Assembly (NCBI RefSeq): GCF_033242365.1
Contig: NZ_BTHK01000002.1
Location: forward strand, 1-64,000
Length of the DNA: 64,000 bases
Direction of reading: 5' to 3'
Source of the DNA: Lachnoanaerobaculum sanguinis
GTDB taxonomy: Bacteria; Bacillota; Clostridia; Lachnospirales; Lachnospiraceae
Shown one piece after another: positions 27,680 through 36,444 of the stretch. Under the pieces are notes generated by a model. The model was not told the DNA's origin. It ran no database searches and worked only from the letters and a program-made list of their open reading frames with translations. Made by a program: the position numbers and the translations under genes. Position 1 is the stretch's first letter. Each line of letters starts with the position of its first letter.

Positions 27680-30600
27680 GGCACAACAGGCGGCAATAGA
27701 TATAAAAAAGGGCAGTATATTGGTATCTGCAGCGGCCGGAAGCGGAAAGACCGCAGTACTGGTCGAAAGAATTATAAAAAAGATTACAGACAGTGAAAAC
27801 CCCATAGATGTGGATTCTCTTTTGGTGATGACATTTACCAGAGCCGCAGCCGCTTCCATGAAGGAGAAAATTTATAATGCGCTTTTAAAGGAAATGGAAA
27901 AGCATGATAATGATTCCAAAGAATTTAAAAGACTTAAGGAACAGTCAATACTTCTATCATCAGCAAAGATAATGACCACCGACAGCTTTTGCCTTTCAAT
28001 ACTGAAGGAAAATATAGACAAAATAGATATAGATCCGGCATTCAGTGTGGCTGATGAGAGTGAAATATCACTTTTAAGAGCCGACACGATGGAGGAGCTT
28101 TTGGAAAGTGAGTATGATGCGGGGAGTGAAGACTTTATTGAACTTTCAGATGCCTTTGCAAATACCAAGGGAGATAGAAGCATATCGGAGTTTATCGAAA
28201 AGCTGTATCGCTTTGCAATCAGTAAGCCATGGCCGGAAGAATGGCTGGATTCATTGAATGAAAAGGGAGATGAGTGGCAGGAGTATATTTTTAATGAGAT
28301 AAGCAGAAGTATTGATTCCATTTTGTCCGACATAAAGGAAATAATAGAGATTTGTAATGAGGATGAAGGTCCTGTGCAATATCTTGATAATATTTTAGAA
28401 GAGCAATCAAGTATCGGCAATATAAAAAATGCCGGTGATATATTTGAATTGTCCGAAAGACTGAATAATGTAGGTTTCGGCAGACTAAAGTCCGTAAAGG
28501 GTGGCAATGAAGAATTAAAGGAAAAGGCCAAGGGACTTAGAGATGCATATAAGAAAGCCATATCAAAACTTTCAGAGGAGTATTGTTTTGACAAAAAAAG
28601 GCTTTTGGAAGAGGAAACAAAGGAAAAGCCGAAGATCAGAGCAATTGTAGATTTGACAAAGAAATATATTGCGCTTTTTAACGAAAAGAAGAGGGATAAA
28701 AATATTGTAGACTTTTCGGATATAGAGCATATGGCACTTGGAATACTCTTGGATGAAAATAAAAACCCTACAGAGATTGCAAAGCGTTATAGAAAAGAGT
28801 TCAGTGAAATATATATTGACGAATATCAGGATTCAAACTACTTACAGGAAGCCATTGTGACGGCTATTGAAAAGAACAATATATTTATGGTAGGTGATGT
28901 AAAGCAGTCTATATACGGTTTTCGTCAGGCTTCACCACAGCTTTTTATGGATAAGTACAAGAGTTTTACACACTTTGAAAAGGCCGATTTTGATGATGAA
29001 ATACAAAAGAAGGTAATTCTCAGTAAGAACTTCAGAAGCCGCAGTAATGTGCTCAGTAGTGCAAATGCTATTTTCAAAAAGATTATGAAAGAAAACACAG
29101 GTGGAATTGAGTATGATGATGATGCGGCACTTTATCTCGGTGCGGATTTTAAAGAGGGAAAAGAATATATCAGTGAAATAATGCTTACACAGACCTCGGA
29201 TATAGAAGATGATACAAATGCCATAGAACTTGAGGCAAGAGCTATTGCAAAAAGAATAAAGGAGCTTAAGACGGAGCTTAAAGTAGGCGAAGGCAGGGAT
29301 TTAAAGTACAGCGATATTGTAATCCTTGTGCGAAGCAATATAGGTGAGAGCATTGCGAAGGTGTTAAATGATGAAAATATTCCGGCATATGCCGAAAGTA
29401 ATAAAGGATATTTTAAGACTTTTGAGGTAAGAAAGATACTTGCTATACTTGCTGCAATTGACAATCCTTATTCAGATGTGGACCTTACGGCATTTCTTAA
29501 CTCAAACCTTGTTGGAATAACAGATCTGGAACTTGCAAATATTGTTTCTGCGTACAGGAAATCAAAGAATATAGAAAAGTCGGCAAAGATTAGAATGATG
29601 GATGCTATTTTGTATGAGGGAAGTGAAAGCAATATTGAGCTTGAAACAAGAGAAAAAATAAAAAATGCTCTGGAATTCTTAAATAAATACAGAAGAAAAT
29701 CCGCATATATGAATATTGCGGCCCTTTTGCAGGATATTTATAATGAGACCGACTTTTTAAACCTGATAGCGGCTATGCCGGGAGGACAGGTCAGAAGAGC
29801 AAATCTGATGTTGCTTATAAATAAGGCAAAGACATTCAGTAATTCGGGATATAGCGGGCTTTATAATTTTATCAGATATATTGCCAAGTTAAAGGACTTT
29901 GACAATGACTTCGGTGAGGCAGGTATACTATCTGAAAATGATGATATAGTAAGAATCATGACTATACATAAGTCAAAGGGACTGGAATTTCCGGTATGTT
30001 TCCTTGCATGTGCACATAAAAAATTCAATAAAACGGATTTAAGGCAGGGTATGGTAATAGATACCGACTTCGGATTGGGTGTACAGTATATTGACAGTGA
30101 AAAAAATATAAAAGACAGCTCTATAAAGCAGAATGTAATAAAACATAAGCTGAATGTGGATCTTATGGGCGAGGAGCTGAGAGTATTGTATGTGGCGCTT
30201 ACCAGAGCTATGGAAAAGATGATCATTTCGGGAAGCTGCAGTGATGCCCAAAAGGAACTTGAAAAAATGAAAGATTCCCCGAGTTTTCTTGATATAAGAT
30301 CCTGCAATTCATACCTGGATATGATACTTTTGGGACGTGACAATGTACATTTTGATATTAAAACATATGATTATAATATGCTCTTAAAAGAAGAGGTAGA
30401 AACTCAAAAAGAGGTAAGAGATCTTCATAAGGTGTTTGAAGAGTTGAGTGAGAATGAGTATGATAATTTAAAAAACAGGCTCGAATACAGCTATCCATAT
30501 GCTGAAAATATCGATTTAAAGACAAAATTCTCGGTATCCGAGATAAAGAGAATGTCACAGAGTGAAGAGTTTGAAGTGAAGGAAAATAAAAAGCCGAGTA

Positions 30601-31115
30601 TAAATGCCGGAAATGCAAGCGAGAGGGGAAATGCATATCATAAGTTGATGCAAAAGATTCACTATGAAAATATTGATAATTTCAGCAGTAGAGAGGACTT
30701 TGTAAAAGAAGAAATTTCACTTTTAAATAATCCTGTATACAGAGAACTTATCAACCCTCTTGATATAGTAAAGTTTTTAGACAGTAAACTTGGAGCTGAC
30801 TTTATAAAGTATAATGAGAACTTGAAAAGAGAAAATCAATTTATTATGGGAATCTCAGCTAAGGAAGCAGGTATGGGTGAGAGCGATGAGACAATACTTA
30901 TACAGGGAATTATAGACGCATATATTGAAAAAGATGACAATATAATTTTGGTGGATTATAAGACCGATAATGTAAGAGATGCAGAAACACTTATAAAGAG
31001 ATATAAAACCCAGCTCCTGCTTTATAAAAAATCACTGGAAATGAGTACAGGTAAAATAGTAAATGATATTTTCATATATTCATTTGCACTTGATAAGGAG
31101 ATAAGAATAGAATGA
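27669..31115 (+). CDS. addA: ATP-dependent helicase/nuclease AddAB, subunit A
   Basis: The motor subunit, a UvrD-type 3'-5' helicase fused to a nuclease. The 1149 residues show Walker A SAAAGSGKTAVLVERI (19-34), the DExx box IYIDEYQDSN (about 383-392), a helicase motif near IMTIHKSKGLEFPVCF (about 760-775), and a C-terminal RecB nuclease with NIILVDYKTDNV near 1094-1105. The start at ATG 27669 lies inside the end of addB with GGAGAG about 9 bases upstream, so the two are translationally coupled in equimolar amounts. The maf gene overlaps its stop by 4 bases. Confidence 0.97.
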   Translation: MWTEAQQAAIDIKKGSILVSAAAGSGKTAVLVERIIKKITDSENPIDVDSLLVMTFTRAAAASMKEKIYNALLKEMEKHDNDSKEFKRLKEQSILLSSAKIMTTDSFCLSILKENIDKIDIDPAFSVADESEISLLRADTMEELLESEYDAGSEDFIELSDAFANTKGDRSISEFIEKLYRFAISKPWPEEWLDSLNEKGDEWQEYIFNEISRSIDSILSDIKEIIEICNEDEGPVQYLDNILEEQSSIGNIKNAGDIFELSERLNNVGFGRLKSVKGGNEELKEKAKGLRDAYKKAISKLSEEYCFDKKRLLEEETKEKPKIRAIVDLTKKYIALFNEKKRDKNIVDFSDIEHMALGILLDENKNPTEIAKRYRKEFSEIYIDEYQDSNYLQEAIVTAIEKNNIFMVGDVKQSIYGFRQASPQLFMDKYKSFTHFEKADFDDEIQKKVILSKNFRSRSNVLSSANAIFKKIMKENTGGIEYDDDAALYLGADFKEGKEYISEIMLTQTSDIEDDTNAIELEARAIAKRIKELKTELKVGEGRDLKYSDIVILVRSNIGESIAKVLNDENIPAYAESNKGYFKTFEVRKILAILAAIDNPYSDVDLTAFLNSNLVGITDLELANIVSAYRKSKNIEKSAKIRMMDAILYEGSESNIELETREKIKNALEFLNKYRRKSAYMNIAALLQDIYNETDFLNLIAAMPGGQVRRANLMLLINKAKTFSNSGYSGLYNFIRYIAKLKDFDNDFGEAGILSENDDIVRIMTIHKSKGLEFPVCFLACAHKKFNKTDLRQGMVIDTDFGLGVQYIDSEKNIKDSSIKQNVIKHKLNVDLMGEELRVLYVALTRAMEKMIISGSCSDAQKELEKMKDSPSFLDIRSCNSYLDMILLGRDNVHFDIKTYDYNMLLKEEVETQKEVRDLHKVFEELSENEYDNLKNRLEYSYPYAENIDLKTKFSVSEIKRMSQSEEFEVKENKKPSINAGNASERGNAYHKLMQKIHYENIDNFSSREDFVKEEISLLNNPVYRELINPLDIVKFLDSKLGADFIKYNENLKRENQFIMGISAKEAGMGESDETILIQGIIDAYIEKDDNIILVDYKTDNVRDAETLIKRYKTQLLLYKKSLEMSTGKIVNDIFIYSFALDKEIRIE

Positions 31116-31699
31116 AAGATATAAAAATAATTCTTGCTTCGGCATCGCCCAGAAGAAAGGAATTATTAAGTCAGATCGGACTTGATTTTGAGATAATGGT
31201 TTCGGATAAGGAAACCGAGATAGACAGTAAAGACCCGAGGGAGGCCTGTGAAAAGCAGGCCTGCCAAAAGGCGATAGATATTGTAGAGCAGGCGACACTA
31301 AAATACAAGGAAAATGATTTTATCGTAATAGCTGCGGACACCATAGTGGCATTTGAAGGTAAAATACTTGGGAAACCGAAATCAAGAGAAGATGCAAAAC
31401 GGATGATTGAAGCCATTTCCGGCAGAAAGCATAGAGTATATACGGCGGTATGTGTTTATAATTCTATTAAGAAAAGCTATGAGAGTTTTGTAGATGATAC
31501 TCCGGTGGAAGTAGCCAAACTTTCAGATGAGGAAACAGAAGATTATTTAGATAAAAAAGAACCCTATGATAAAGCCGGAGCCTACGCAATACAGGGATAT
31601 TTTTCAAGATATATAGTCGGAATAGAAGGTGATTATTACAATGTAATGGGATTACCGATAGGTAGACTTTATAGGGAACATTTGAGAAATTACATTTAG
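31112..31699 (+). CDS. maf: Maf family nucleoside triphosphate pyrophosphatase
   Basis: Hydrolyses non-canonical or modified nucleoside triphosphates (dTTP/UTP-type group) to monophosphates, a house-cleaning role tied to septum control. The 195 residues start with ILASASPRRKELLSQIG, the family signature, and contain IAADTIVAFEG near 74-84 and AGAYAIQGYF near 157-166. The length is normal. It overlaps the addA stop by four bases (ATGA), so it belongs to the addBA operon. The later intergenic 142 bases hold the promoter of the next gene. Confidence 0.95.
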   Translation: MKDIKIILASASPRRKELLSQIGLDFEIMVSDKETEIDSKDPREACEKQACQKAIDIVEQATLKYKENDFIVIAADTIVAFEGKILGKPKSREDAKRMIEAISGRKHRVYTAVCVYNSIKKSYESFVDDTPVEVAKLSDEETEDYLDKKEPYDKAGAYAIQGYFSRYIVGIEGDYYNVMGLPIGRLYREHLRNYI

Positions 31700-31713
31700 G
31701 ATTGGAAATTTCA

Positions 31714-31766
31714 TTGTTTTTCTTTCTTTTTTTTTGCTATAATATTATAAGTTAGATTATTCTAAC
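31714..31766 (+). promoter_or_regulatory. Promoter with palindromic operator upstream of the DUF438 gene
   Basis: TTGTTT at 31714-31719 and TATAAT at 31738-31743 are 18 bases apart. A perfect palindrome, GTTAGATTATTCTAAC (6-bp arms, 4-base centre), spans 31751-31766 and covers the expected +1 site. Its placement over the start point is typical of a repressor site. The regulator is not in this window. Confidence 0.55.
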
Positions 31767-31841
31767 CAACTATGCAATACTATATTTTCCTTTCTAATCT
31801 AATTGGATAGCAGATAGGAATATCCCCTGAAGGAGAAAACT

Positions 31842-33482
31842 ATGAGAGAAAATTTTCAAAATATTGATGGTAAGAAGTTAGAAATTGTCCATGAAATAAA
31901 ATCCGCCTATGATGAGGGAAAGATTTCTTTGGAAGAAGCAAGAAAAGCCCTTAAAGATAGAGTACAGCACCTTGCCCCCTATGAAATTGCCATTATCGAG
32001 CAGGAAATGGTGGAGGAGACAGAAGATGAGTGCATTAAGGAAGATATTCAAGCTATGCTGGAGGTCTTCCAGGATGTTTTGGTCACAAAGGATCAAGAGC
32101 TTCCGGAAAATCATCCCATCTCCTGTTACCGTAGGGAAAATGCCAAAATGAAGGAACTACTGCTTTCCGTTGAGGATTTGGTGCAGTACCCTCTCATTAA
32201 AAACCAATGGCTGGAGCTTTATGAAGACTTGTTGAAATTCAAGATTCATTTGTCCAGAAAGCAAAATCAATTATACCCGGTTTTGGAAAAGAAAGGCTTT
32301 ACCCGCCCTACCACCACCATGTGGACTTTGGATGACTTTATCCGGGATGAGATTTCAGAGTGCTACAATCTTCTTTTAGAGGATAAGGAAGAGGAATTTA
32401 TCGGAAAGCAGGCAGAACTTGTGGCTGATGTTCGGGATTTGATGGACAAGGAAGAAAATATCCTCTACCCTACCTCCTTGGAAATGATCAATGAAGAAGA
32501 GTTCCGTTATATGGCTGAGGGAGACCGGGAAATCGGTTTTGCCTATATTAGCGTGCAGGCAGATAAGTCCGGCAATTCAGCTTCGGCTTCATCTTCTGCC
32601 TCAGCTTCTACATCCGGTGCTCCCCTATCCGGACTTTCTTCCGCTCCCGGTTTTGCGGAAGAGCTTGCCGGTCTTCTGGGAAAATACGGCTTTAACAATA
32701 AAGAAGAAAAGTTGAATGTTACTACCGGTCAACTTACCTTGGAACAGATTAATCTGATTTATCAGCATATGCCTGTGGATCTTTCCTATGTAGATGAAAA
32801 TGAACTGGTTTGCTTCTACACCGACACCAAGCACAGAGTTTTCCCCAGAAGTAAAAATGTCATCGGAAGAGATGTGAAAAACTGTCATCCAAAGGCTTCG
32901 GTACATATCGTTGAGGAAATCATTAAGAAGTTCCGTTCCGGAGAACAGGATAAGGCGGAGTTTTGGATCAACAAGCCGGACCTCTTTATTTACATCATTT
33001 ACTATGCGGTTCGAGATGAAAAGGGAAAGTTCCGCGGTGTGCTGGAAATGATGCAGGACTGCACCCATATCCGTTCCCTACAGGGCTCTCAAACTCTTCT
33101 GACCTGGGAGCAGCAGGAAAAGGGAGAAGGCAAAGAGACTGCTGAAGACGAAGACAAGAGAGAAGACTCAGAGACTTCTGAAGATGTAGGCAATAAAGAA
33201 AACGCAGGGACTTTGGGAGACGAAGAAAATAGAGAAAGTACAGAGTCTTTGACAGCCGGCAAGCTGACAGAAATCACCGAAGACACTCTGTTAAAAGATA
33301 TTTTGGAAGCAGATCCCAATGTAAAGACTCTCCTTTTCCGATTAAGCGATCGCTTTAAGGCCTTAAACACTCCTCTTGCTCGTATTATGTTGCCGAAAGC
33401 CACGGTAAAGATTATGAGTGAACGGGCAGAGGTGGATCTTAACACTCTGCTTCGAGAGCTTAGGGAGTATTTTAAACTATGA
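31842..33482 (+). CDS. DUF438 / hemerythrin / PAS domain protein
   Basis: The 546 residues read as a multidomain redox- or gas-related protein: DUF438 (about 10-80), a hemerythrin-like helical bundle (about 90-215, with ENHPI and HLSRKQNQLYP), a low-complexity Ser/Ala linker (245-265), a PAS domain (about 300-415; FYTDTKHRVFPRSKNVIGRD), an acidic linker and a DUF1858-like C-terminal helix-loop domain. Relatives are linked to nitrosative stress or iron-sulfur repair. A strong AAGGAG site precedes the ATG. It starts with its own promoter and operator. Codon use (CGT, CGG, CTT, TCC) differs from the AGA-rich core genes, which suggests acquisition. It overlaps the next gene by 4 bases. Confidence 0.87.
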   Translation: MRENFQNIDGKKLEIVHEIKSAYDEGKISLEEARKALKDRVQHLAPYEIAIIEQEMVEETEDECIKEDIQAMLEVFQDVLVTKDQELPENHPISCYRRENAKMKELLLSVEDLVQYPLIKNQWLELYEDLLKFKIHLSRKQNQLYPVLEKKGFTRPTTTMWTLDDFIRDEISECYNLLLEDKEEEFIGKQAELVADVRDLMDKEENILYPTSLEMINEEEFRYMAEGDREIGFAYISVQADKSGNSASASSSASASTSGAPLSGLSSAPGFAEELAGLLGKYGFNNKEEKLNVTTGQLTLEQINLIYQHMPVDLSYVDENELVCFYTDTKHRVFPRSKNVIGRDVKNCHPKASVHIVEEIIKKFRSGEQDKAEFWINKPDLFIYIIYYAVRDEKGKFRGVLEMMQDCTHIRSLQGSQTLLTWEQQEKGEGKETAEDEDKREDSETSEDVGNKENAGTLGDEENRESTESLTAGKLTEITEDTLLKDILEADPNVKTLLFRLSDRFKALNTPLARIMLPKATVKIMSERAEVDLNTLLRELREYFKL

Positions 33483-33763
33483 GTTTTCAAGGTTTACTCT
33501 TAGGATTGGTTTGCTTTCTCTGCATAGGGATATTTCATCCCATAGTGGTGTATGCGGAGTATTACTTTAGTAAAAAAATAGCCTGGCTTTTTTTCTTAAT
33601 AGGTCTATCCGCTTGTATAGCCAGCATTTTTCTCCCTTCTCTTTTCCTCTCCGGAAGTTTGGCCATCTTTGGCATTTCCTGCTTTTGGAGTATCCATGAA
33701 TTATATGAGCAGGAAAAAAGAGTGGAAAAAGGATGGTACCCGAAAAATCCAAAGAGAAAATAG
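33479..33763 (+). CDS. Small membrane protein, DUF4491-like
   Basis: A 94-residue protein with three likely membrane segments (about 5-26, 33-50 and 53-68) and a charged tail. The phrases GIFHPIVVYAEYYF near 18-31 and ELYEQEKRVEKGWYPKNPKR near 74-93 recall a small family I know as DUF4491. Function unknown. The ATG overlaps the DUF438 gene stop (ATGA), so the two are co-translated, which points to a shared role. No signal peptide apart from the first membrane segment. Confidence 0.8.
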   Translation: MSFQGLLLGLVCFLCIGIFHPIVVYAEYYFSKKIAWLFFLIGLSACIASIFLPSLFLSGSLAIFGISCFWSIHELYEQEKRVEKGWYPKNPKRK

Positions 33764-33792
33764 TTCAATACAACGAAAATAAAGCTATAGAT

Positions 33793-33871
33793 GCTGTAAA
33801 GATAGAAAGCTCTCTTTAGGCAACAACTCATGAAAAGAGTTTCAAGCTTCTATTTTTACAGCCACTTTTTT
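33793..33871 (+). terminator. Imperfect long hairpin with T-run
   Basis: GCTGTAAA at 33793-33800 pairs with TTTACAGC at 33855-33862. Further inner pairs join ATAGAA and GCT on the left with AGC and TTCTAT on the right, with small bulges. A T-run (33865-33871) follows. It probably ends the DUF438 operon, although it also lies next to the transposase relic. Confidence 0.5.
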
Positions 33872-34641
33872 TAATTTTCTATTTTATTCACTAATACATA
33901 TAAAAAATTATTTTTCATTCTCCCTATACTTCTAAAATCACCCTCATATTCTTCATTATGCTTTTTTCTAATAAGAAAGGAGAAGGTGACAACGAGATGT
34001 TGCTCCAGACCGTCTTCGTTAATCCATCGGTCTTTATAGAAAGTCTTCTCGTAGTTCTCAATCTCATCTAATTCACTGAGCTTATACTCTGTTTTATCTC
34101 CGATAAGGTGCCATCCATCTTCATCAAGACAGTAATCATTGAGATGTCCTTTCAGCTTTTTGATTGGTTGCGTTGTAACAAATTTTCGGTTCGGCGTGTT
34201 GTTGAAAACACGGTTTGAAGTTGATGATAGTCCTGCATCTGTACAAACAATAAATTTCGTCATTCCAAAGTCAGAAAGAATCTTTTTCTCCAATGGTTTC
34301 ATCGAAGGTTGTTCATTCTCATTTCCGTTAAAGAGGGAGAAGGTGAGAGGAATCCCATCTGCATTCATAAACAGCCCCATCTGTACAATCGGATTCGGAC
34401 GGTTTTCTTTGGAATGACCATATTTTCTGAAGTCATCCGCTTCCTCAATCTCGAAGTAATAGTTAGTGCAGTCATAGTAAAGAACTCTTTTATGTCGATT
34501 CAGTACCATTTCGGAATTCTTGTAAAGTTGAGACTGGAAAAAAACATTCTCCTTTGCAAGGATTTCCAGTGCACAGTAAACGTGATGGAGCTTGCAGTCA
34601 GGCTTTTCAAGGCCTGAGGAGATTTTGGAACTATTTAACTG
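33871..34641 (-). mobile_element. Relic of IS1634-type transposase (middle part)
   Basis: The minus strand keeps an open frame of about 255 codons that matches the central catalytic part of a long DDE transposase of the IS1634 type. Marks include YYDCTNYYFEIEEADDFRKY (first catalytic Asp region) and FIVCTDAGLSS (second Asp). The beginning of the gene is missing (the frame starts without a proper start and is cut by a TGA at 34642-34644) and the C-terminal part with the catalytic Glu is absent, so it cannot be active. The end of the readable part drifts into unrelated residues. No terminal inverted repeats could be recognised. A second relic of the same family, in the same orientation, lies at 39228-39633. 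Confidence 0.8.
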
Positions 34642-34717
34642 TCAAACTACCGAGCTGAATAATGGGAACGTGTCTACTTATATTGACTGCTACAGGTTGG
34701 AAATCCGGGAATCTAGG

Positions 34718-34746
34718 TTGACAAAACAATCAAAAAATATTATAAT
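34718..34746 (+). promoter_or_regulatory. Near-consensus vegetative promoter of the TetR gene
   Basis: TTGACA at 34718-34723, a 17-base spacer and TATAAT at 34741-34746: both boxes match consensus exactly. The start of transcription should fall near 34753, inside the operator described next. Confidence 0.85.
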
Positions 34747-34752
34747 AAAAGC

Positions 34753-34768
34753 TGACTGAAGTCAGTCA
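34753..34768 (+). promoter_or_regulatory. Putative operator of the TetR-family regulator
   Basis: The perfect inverted repeat TGACTG-AAGT-CAGTCA starts 6 bases after the -10 box and covers the expected transcription start. Placement directly before the tetR-like gene suggests that the protein represses its own operon. Confidence 0.7.
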
Positions 34769-34790
34769 ATATATATGAGGTAGAATTTAT

Positions 34791-35369
34791 ATGGCAAAAA
34801 CTAAAGAAGAAAGACGCAATGAAATCATTGAGACAGCTGGAAAGCTGTTTGAGGAGAAGGGATATGAGCAGACACAAGTACAGGATATTGTCAATGAAAT
34901 TGGAGTAGCAAAGGGACTTTTCTATTATTACTTCAAGTCAAAAGATGAAGTAATGGAGGAGTTGGCAGATAGATATGCAGACGCGATAATAGATGCTGTC
35001 AATAATTTGATAGATAAGGATATAACCACCTTTGACAAAATCAATCGTATTTTTCAAATTTTTATTGATTCGGCAGAAAAAAAGTTTGGCATATTTATGG
35101 GAATCCTAAATGTGAAAAAAGGTATAACACACGAGAGGATTTTTTTCAATGTTGGGAAAAAAATGGTTCCTCTTGTAACAGAACTTATACTTTCTGGAAA
35201 TGATAATGGAGAATGCAACTGCAGCGATCCAAAGTTTATCACTGAGTTTTTGGTTTCAGGATTGTTTAATATCATGAATCAAATTTCTCCAGATGAGAAG
35301 ATCGATTATTTGAAGGAAAAACTACCAACAATCAAGACAATGATTCTTAAACTATATAATTTTGCTTAA
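34791..35369 (+). CDS. TetR/AcrR family transcriptional regulator
   Basis: A 192-residue repressor-type protein. The N-terminal helix-turn-helix domain (about 6-52) shows IIETAGKLFEEKGYEQTQVQ and GVAKGLFYYYFKSKDEVME, the family signature. The C-terminal ligand domain is variable, and its inducer is unknown. GAGGT precedes ATG 34791. It sits behind a consensus promoter whose start point is covered by a palindrome, so autorepression is likely. The following genes encode a dead radical SAM protein and an ABC exporter, so the regulator most likely controls export of, or resistance to, a small toxic compound. Confidence 0.93.
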   Translation: MAKTKEERRNEIIETAGKLFEEKGYEQTQVQDIVNEIGVAKGLFYYYFKSKDEVMEELADRYADAIIDAVNNLIDKDITTFDKINRIFQIFIDSAEKKFGIFMGILNVKKGITHERIFFNVGKKMVPLVTELILSGNDNGECNCSDPKFITEFLVSGLFNIMNQISPDEKIDYLKEKLPTIKTMILKLYNFA

Positions 35370-35383
35370 CAGAAGGAGAGCAA

Positions 35384-35704
35384 ATGAGTAGAAATAACGT
35401 ATACACAGAATTAACAAATGCCATTGAACAGGCGATGCTAGTAGGCGGTCTTTAGTCAGAAAGTACGCAAATATCTCATTTCATTGCTGAGCATGGTGAA
35501 CGTTTCCATTTTAATCCCGAAAAAGGACGATATTTTATTAATAGTTTTTATCCGTCTTTTCCTGGTAAAGCATGGGAAAGATTTGTTCAAGGTGGCTATA
35601 AGATGGTGTCACAAAATACACGAATACCTATTCAAGCAGATATCGAAAGTACTAATCTATGCTGCCGAAAATACACAATGGCAACATGCTCTAATTTATG
35701 TTAA
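35384..35704 (+). pseudogene. Radical SAM (peptide-maturase-like) gene remnant
   Basis: A good ribosome site (AAGGAGAG) precedes ATG 35384, but the frame hits TAG at 35453-35455 after 23 codons. The same frame continues with sensible protein: HFIAEHGERFHFNPEKGRYF, PSFPGKAWERFVQGGYKMVS, then IPIQADIESTNLCCRKYT, which is the start of a radical SAM core where a CxxxCxxC motif should follow. It ends at TAA 35702-35704 right after the damaged motif. About 106 codons remain of an expected 350-450. Both a nonsense change and a large 3' loss therefore killed the gene. I infer a former SPASM-type maturase; without the core it has no activity. Confidence 0.6.
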
Positions 35705-35742
35705 GTGGTAGATTGTATTCTTTACATAGCGAGGTGAATATA

Positions 35743-36444
35743 TTGAAAGTAGTTACATTTGAGAATGTATCAAAGACATATAATGTTGGTGACAGCGAAG
35801 TAACGGCACTTGATCATGTTAGCTTCAGCATTGAAGACGAAAGTGTCACTGTGATTTTAGGACCGAGCGGATCTGGAAAGAGTACGATGCTCAATCTTAT
35901 AGGTGGCATGGATAGAGCCTCATCTGGGTGCATACGAGTGTCAGATACCGATATTTCAAAGCTCAATGAATTTGAACTAACCGAATACAGAAGGAAAAAG
36001 ATAGGATTTGTTTTCCAGTTTTACAATCTGATACCATCACTTAATGCGCTAGAGAATGTCAGTATTGTGGCTAAGATGTCGTCACATTCGTTTGACGCAA
36101 AGGAAATGATCCGTAGTGTCGGGCTGGAGGATAGATGTCAGCATTTTCCTGATGAACTTTCAGGCGGAGAAATGCAGCGCTTGTCTATCGCGCGTGCCAT
36201 ATGTAAAAATCCTGACATTCTTCTCTGTGATGAGCCAACAGGGGCTCTGGACAGCGCTACAGGAAGGAGTGTACTTCAACTTCTTACGGATATGGCCAGG
36301 AAATATAACAAAACCGTAATCATAGTGACGCATAATGCTTCTATTGCGCTATGCGCTAATGAAGTGATACACCTAAAGGACGGTAGGATCGAATTTTCTG
36401 AGAAAAATGAAAAACCTTTGAAGGTTGACGAGGTAAACTGGTAA
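35743..36444 (+). CDS. ABC transporter ATP-binding protein (MacB/LolD-type)
   Basis: The 233-residue ATPase of an exporter. Walker A GPSGSGKST, signature LSGGEMQRLSIARAI and Walker B ILLCDEPTGALD are intact, and the sequence after Walker A matches the MacB/LolD/FtsE group that pairs with FtsX-like permeases. I choose TTG 35743 as the start because GAGGTG lies 6 bases upstream; the frame is open earlier through the radical SAM remnant. It overlaps the permease gene by 1 base (TAATG). It stands in an acquired cassette behind TetR. Likely substrates are antimicrobial peptides or lipoproteins, but this cannot be told from sequence. Confidence 0.92.
   Translation: MKVVTFENVSKTYNVGDSEVTALDHVSFSIEDESVTVILGPSGSGKSTMLNLIGGMDRASSGCIRVSDTDISKLNEFELTEYRRKKIGFVFQFYNLIPSLNALENVSIVAKMSSHSFDAKEMIRSVGLEDRCQHFPDELSGGEMQRLSIARAICKNPDILLCDEPTGALDSATGRSVLQLLTDMARKYNKTVIIVTHNASIALCANEVIHLKDGRIEFSEKNEKPLKVDEVNW

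Noticed and set aside
27872..28594. A 240-codon antisense frame inside addA
   Set aside because: Serine- and leucine-rich composition typical of antisense to AT-rich coding DNA; no start signal or family.
35453..35455. Programmed TAG readthrough (pyrrolysine or suppressor) in the radical SAM frame
   Set aside because: The gene is also cut short within its first metal-binding motif, so a simple nonsense mutation in a dead gene is the better explanation.
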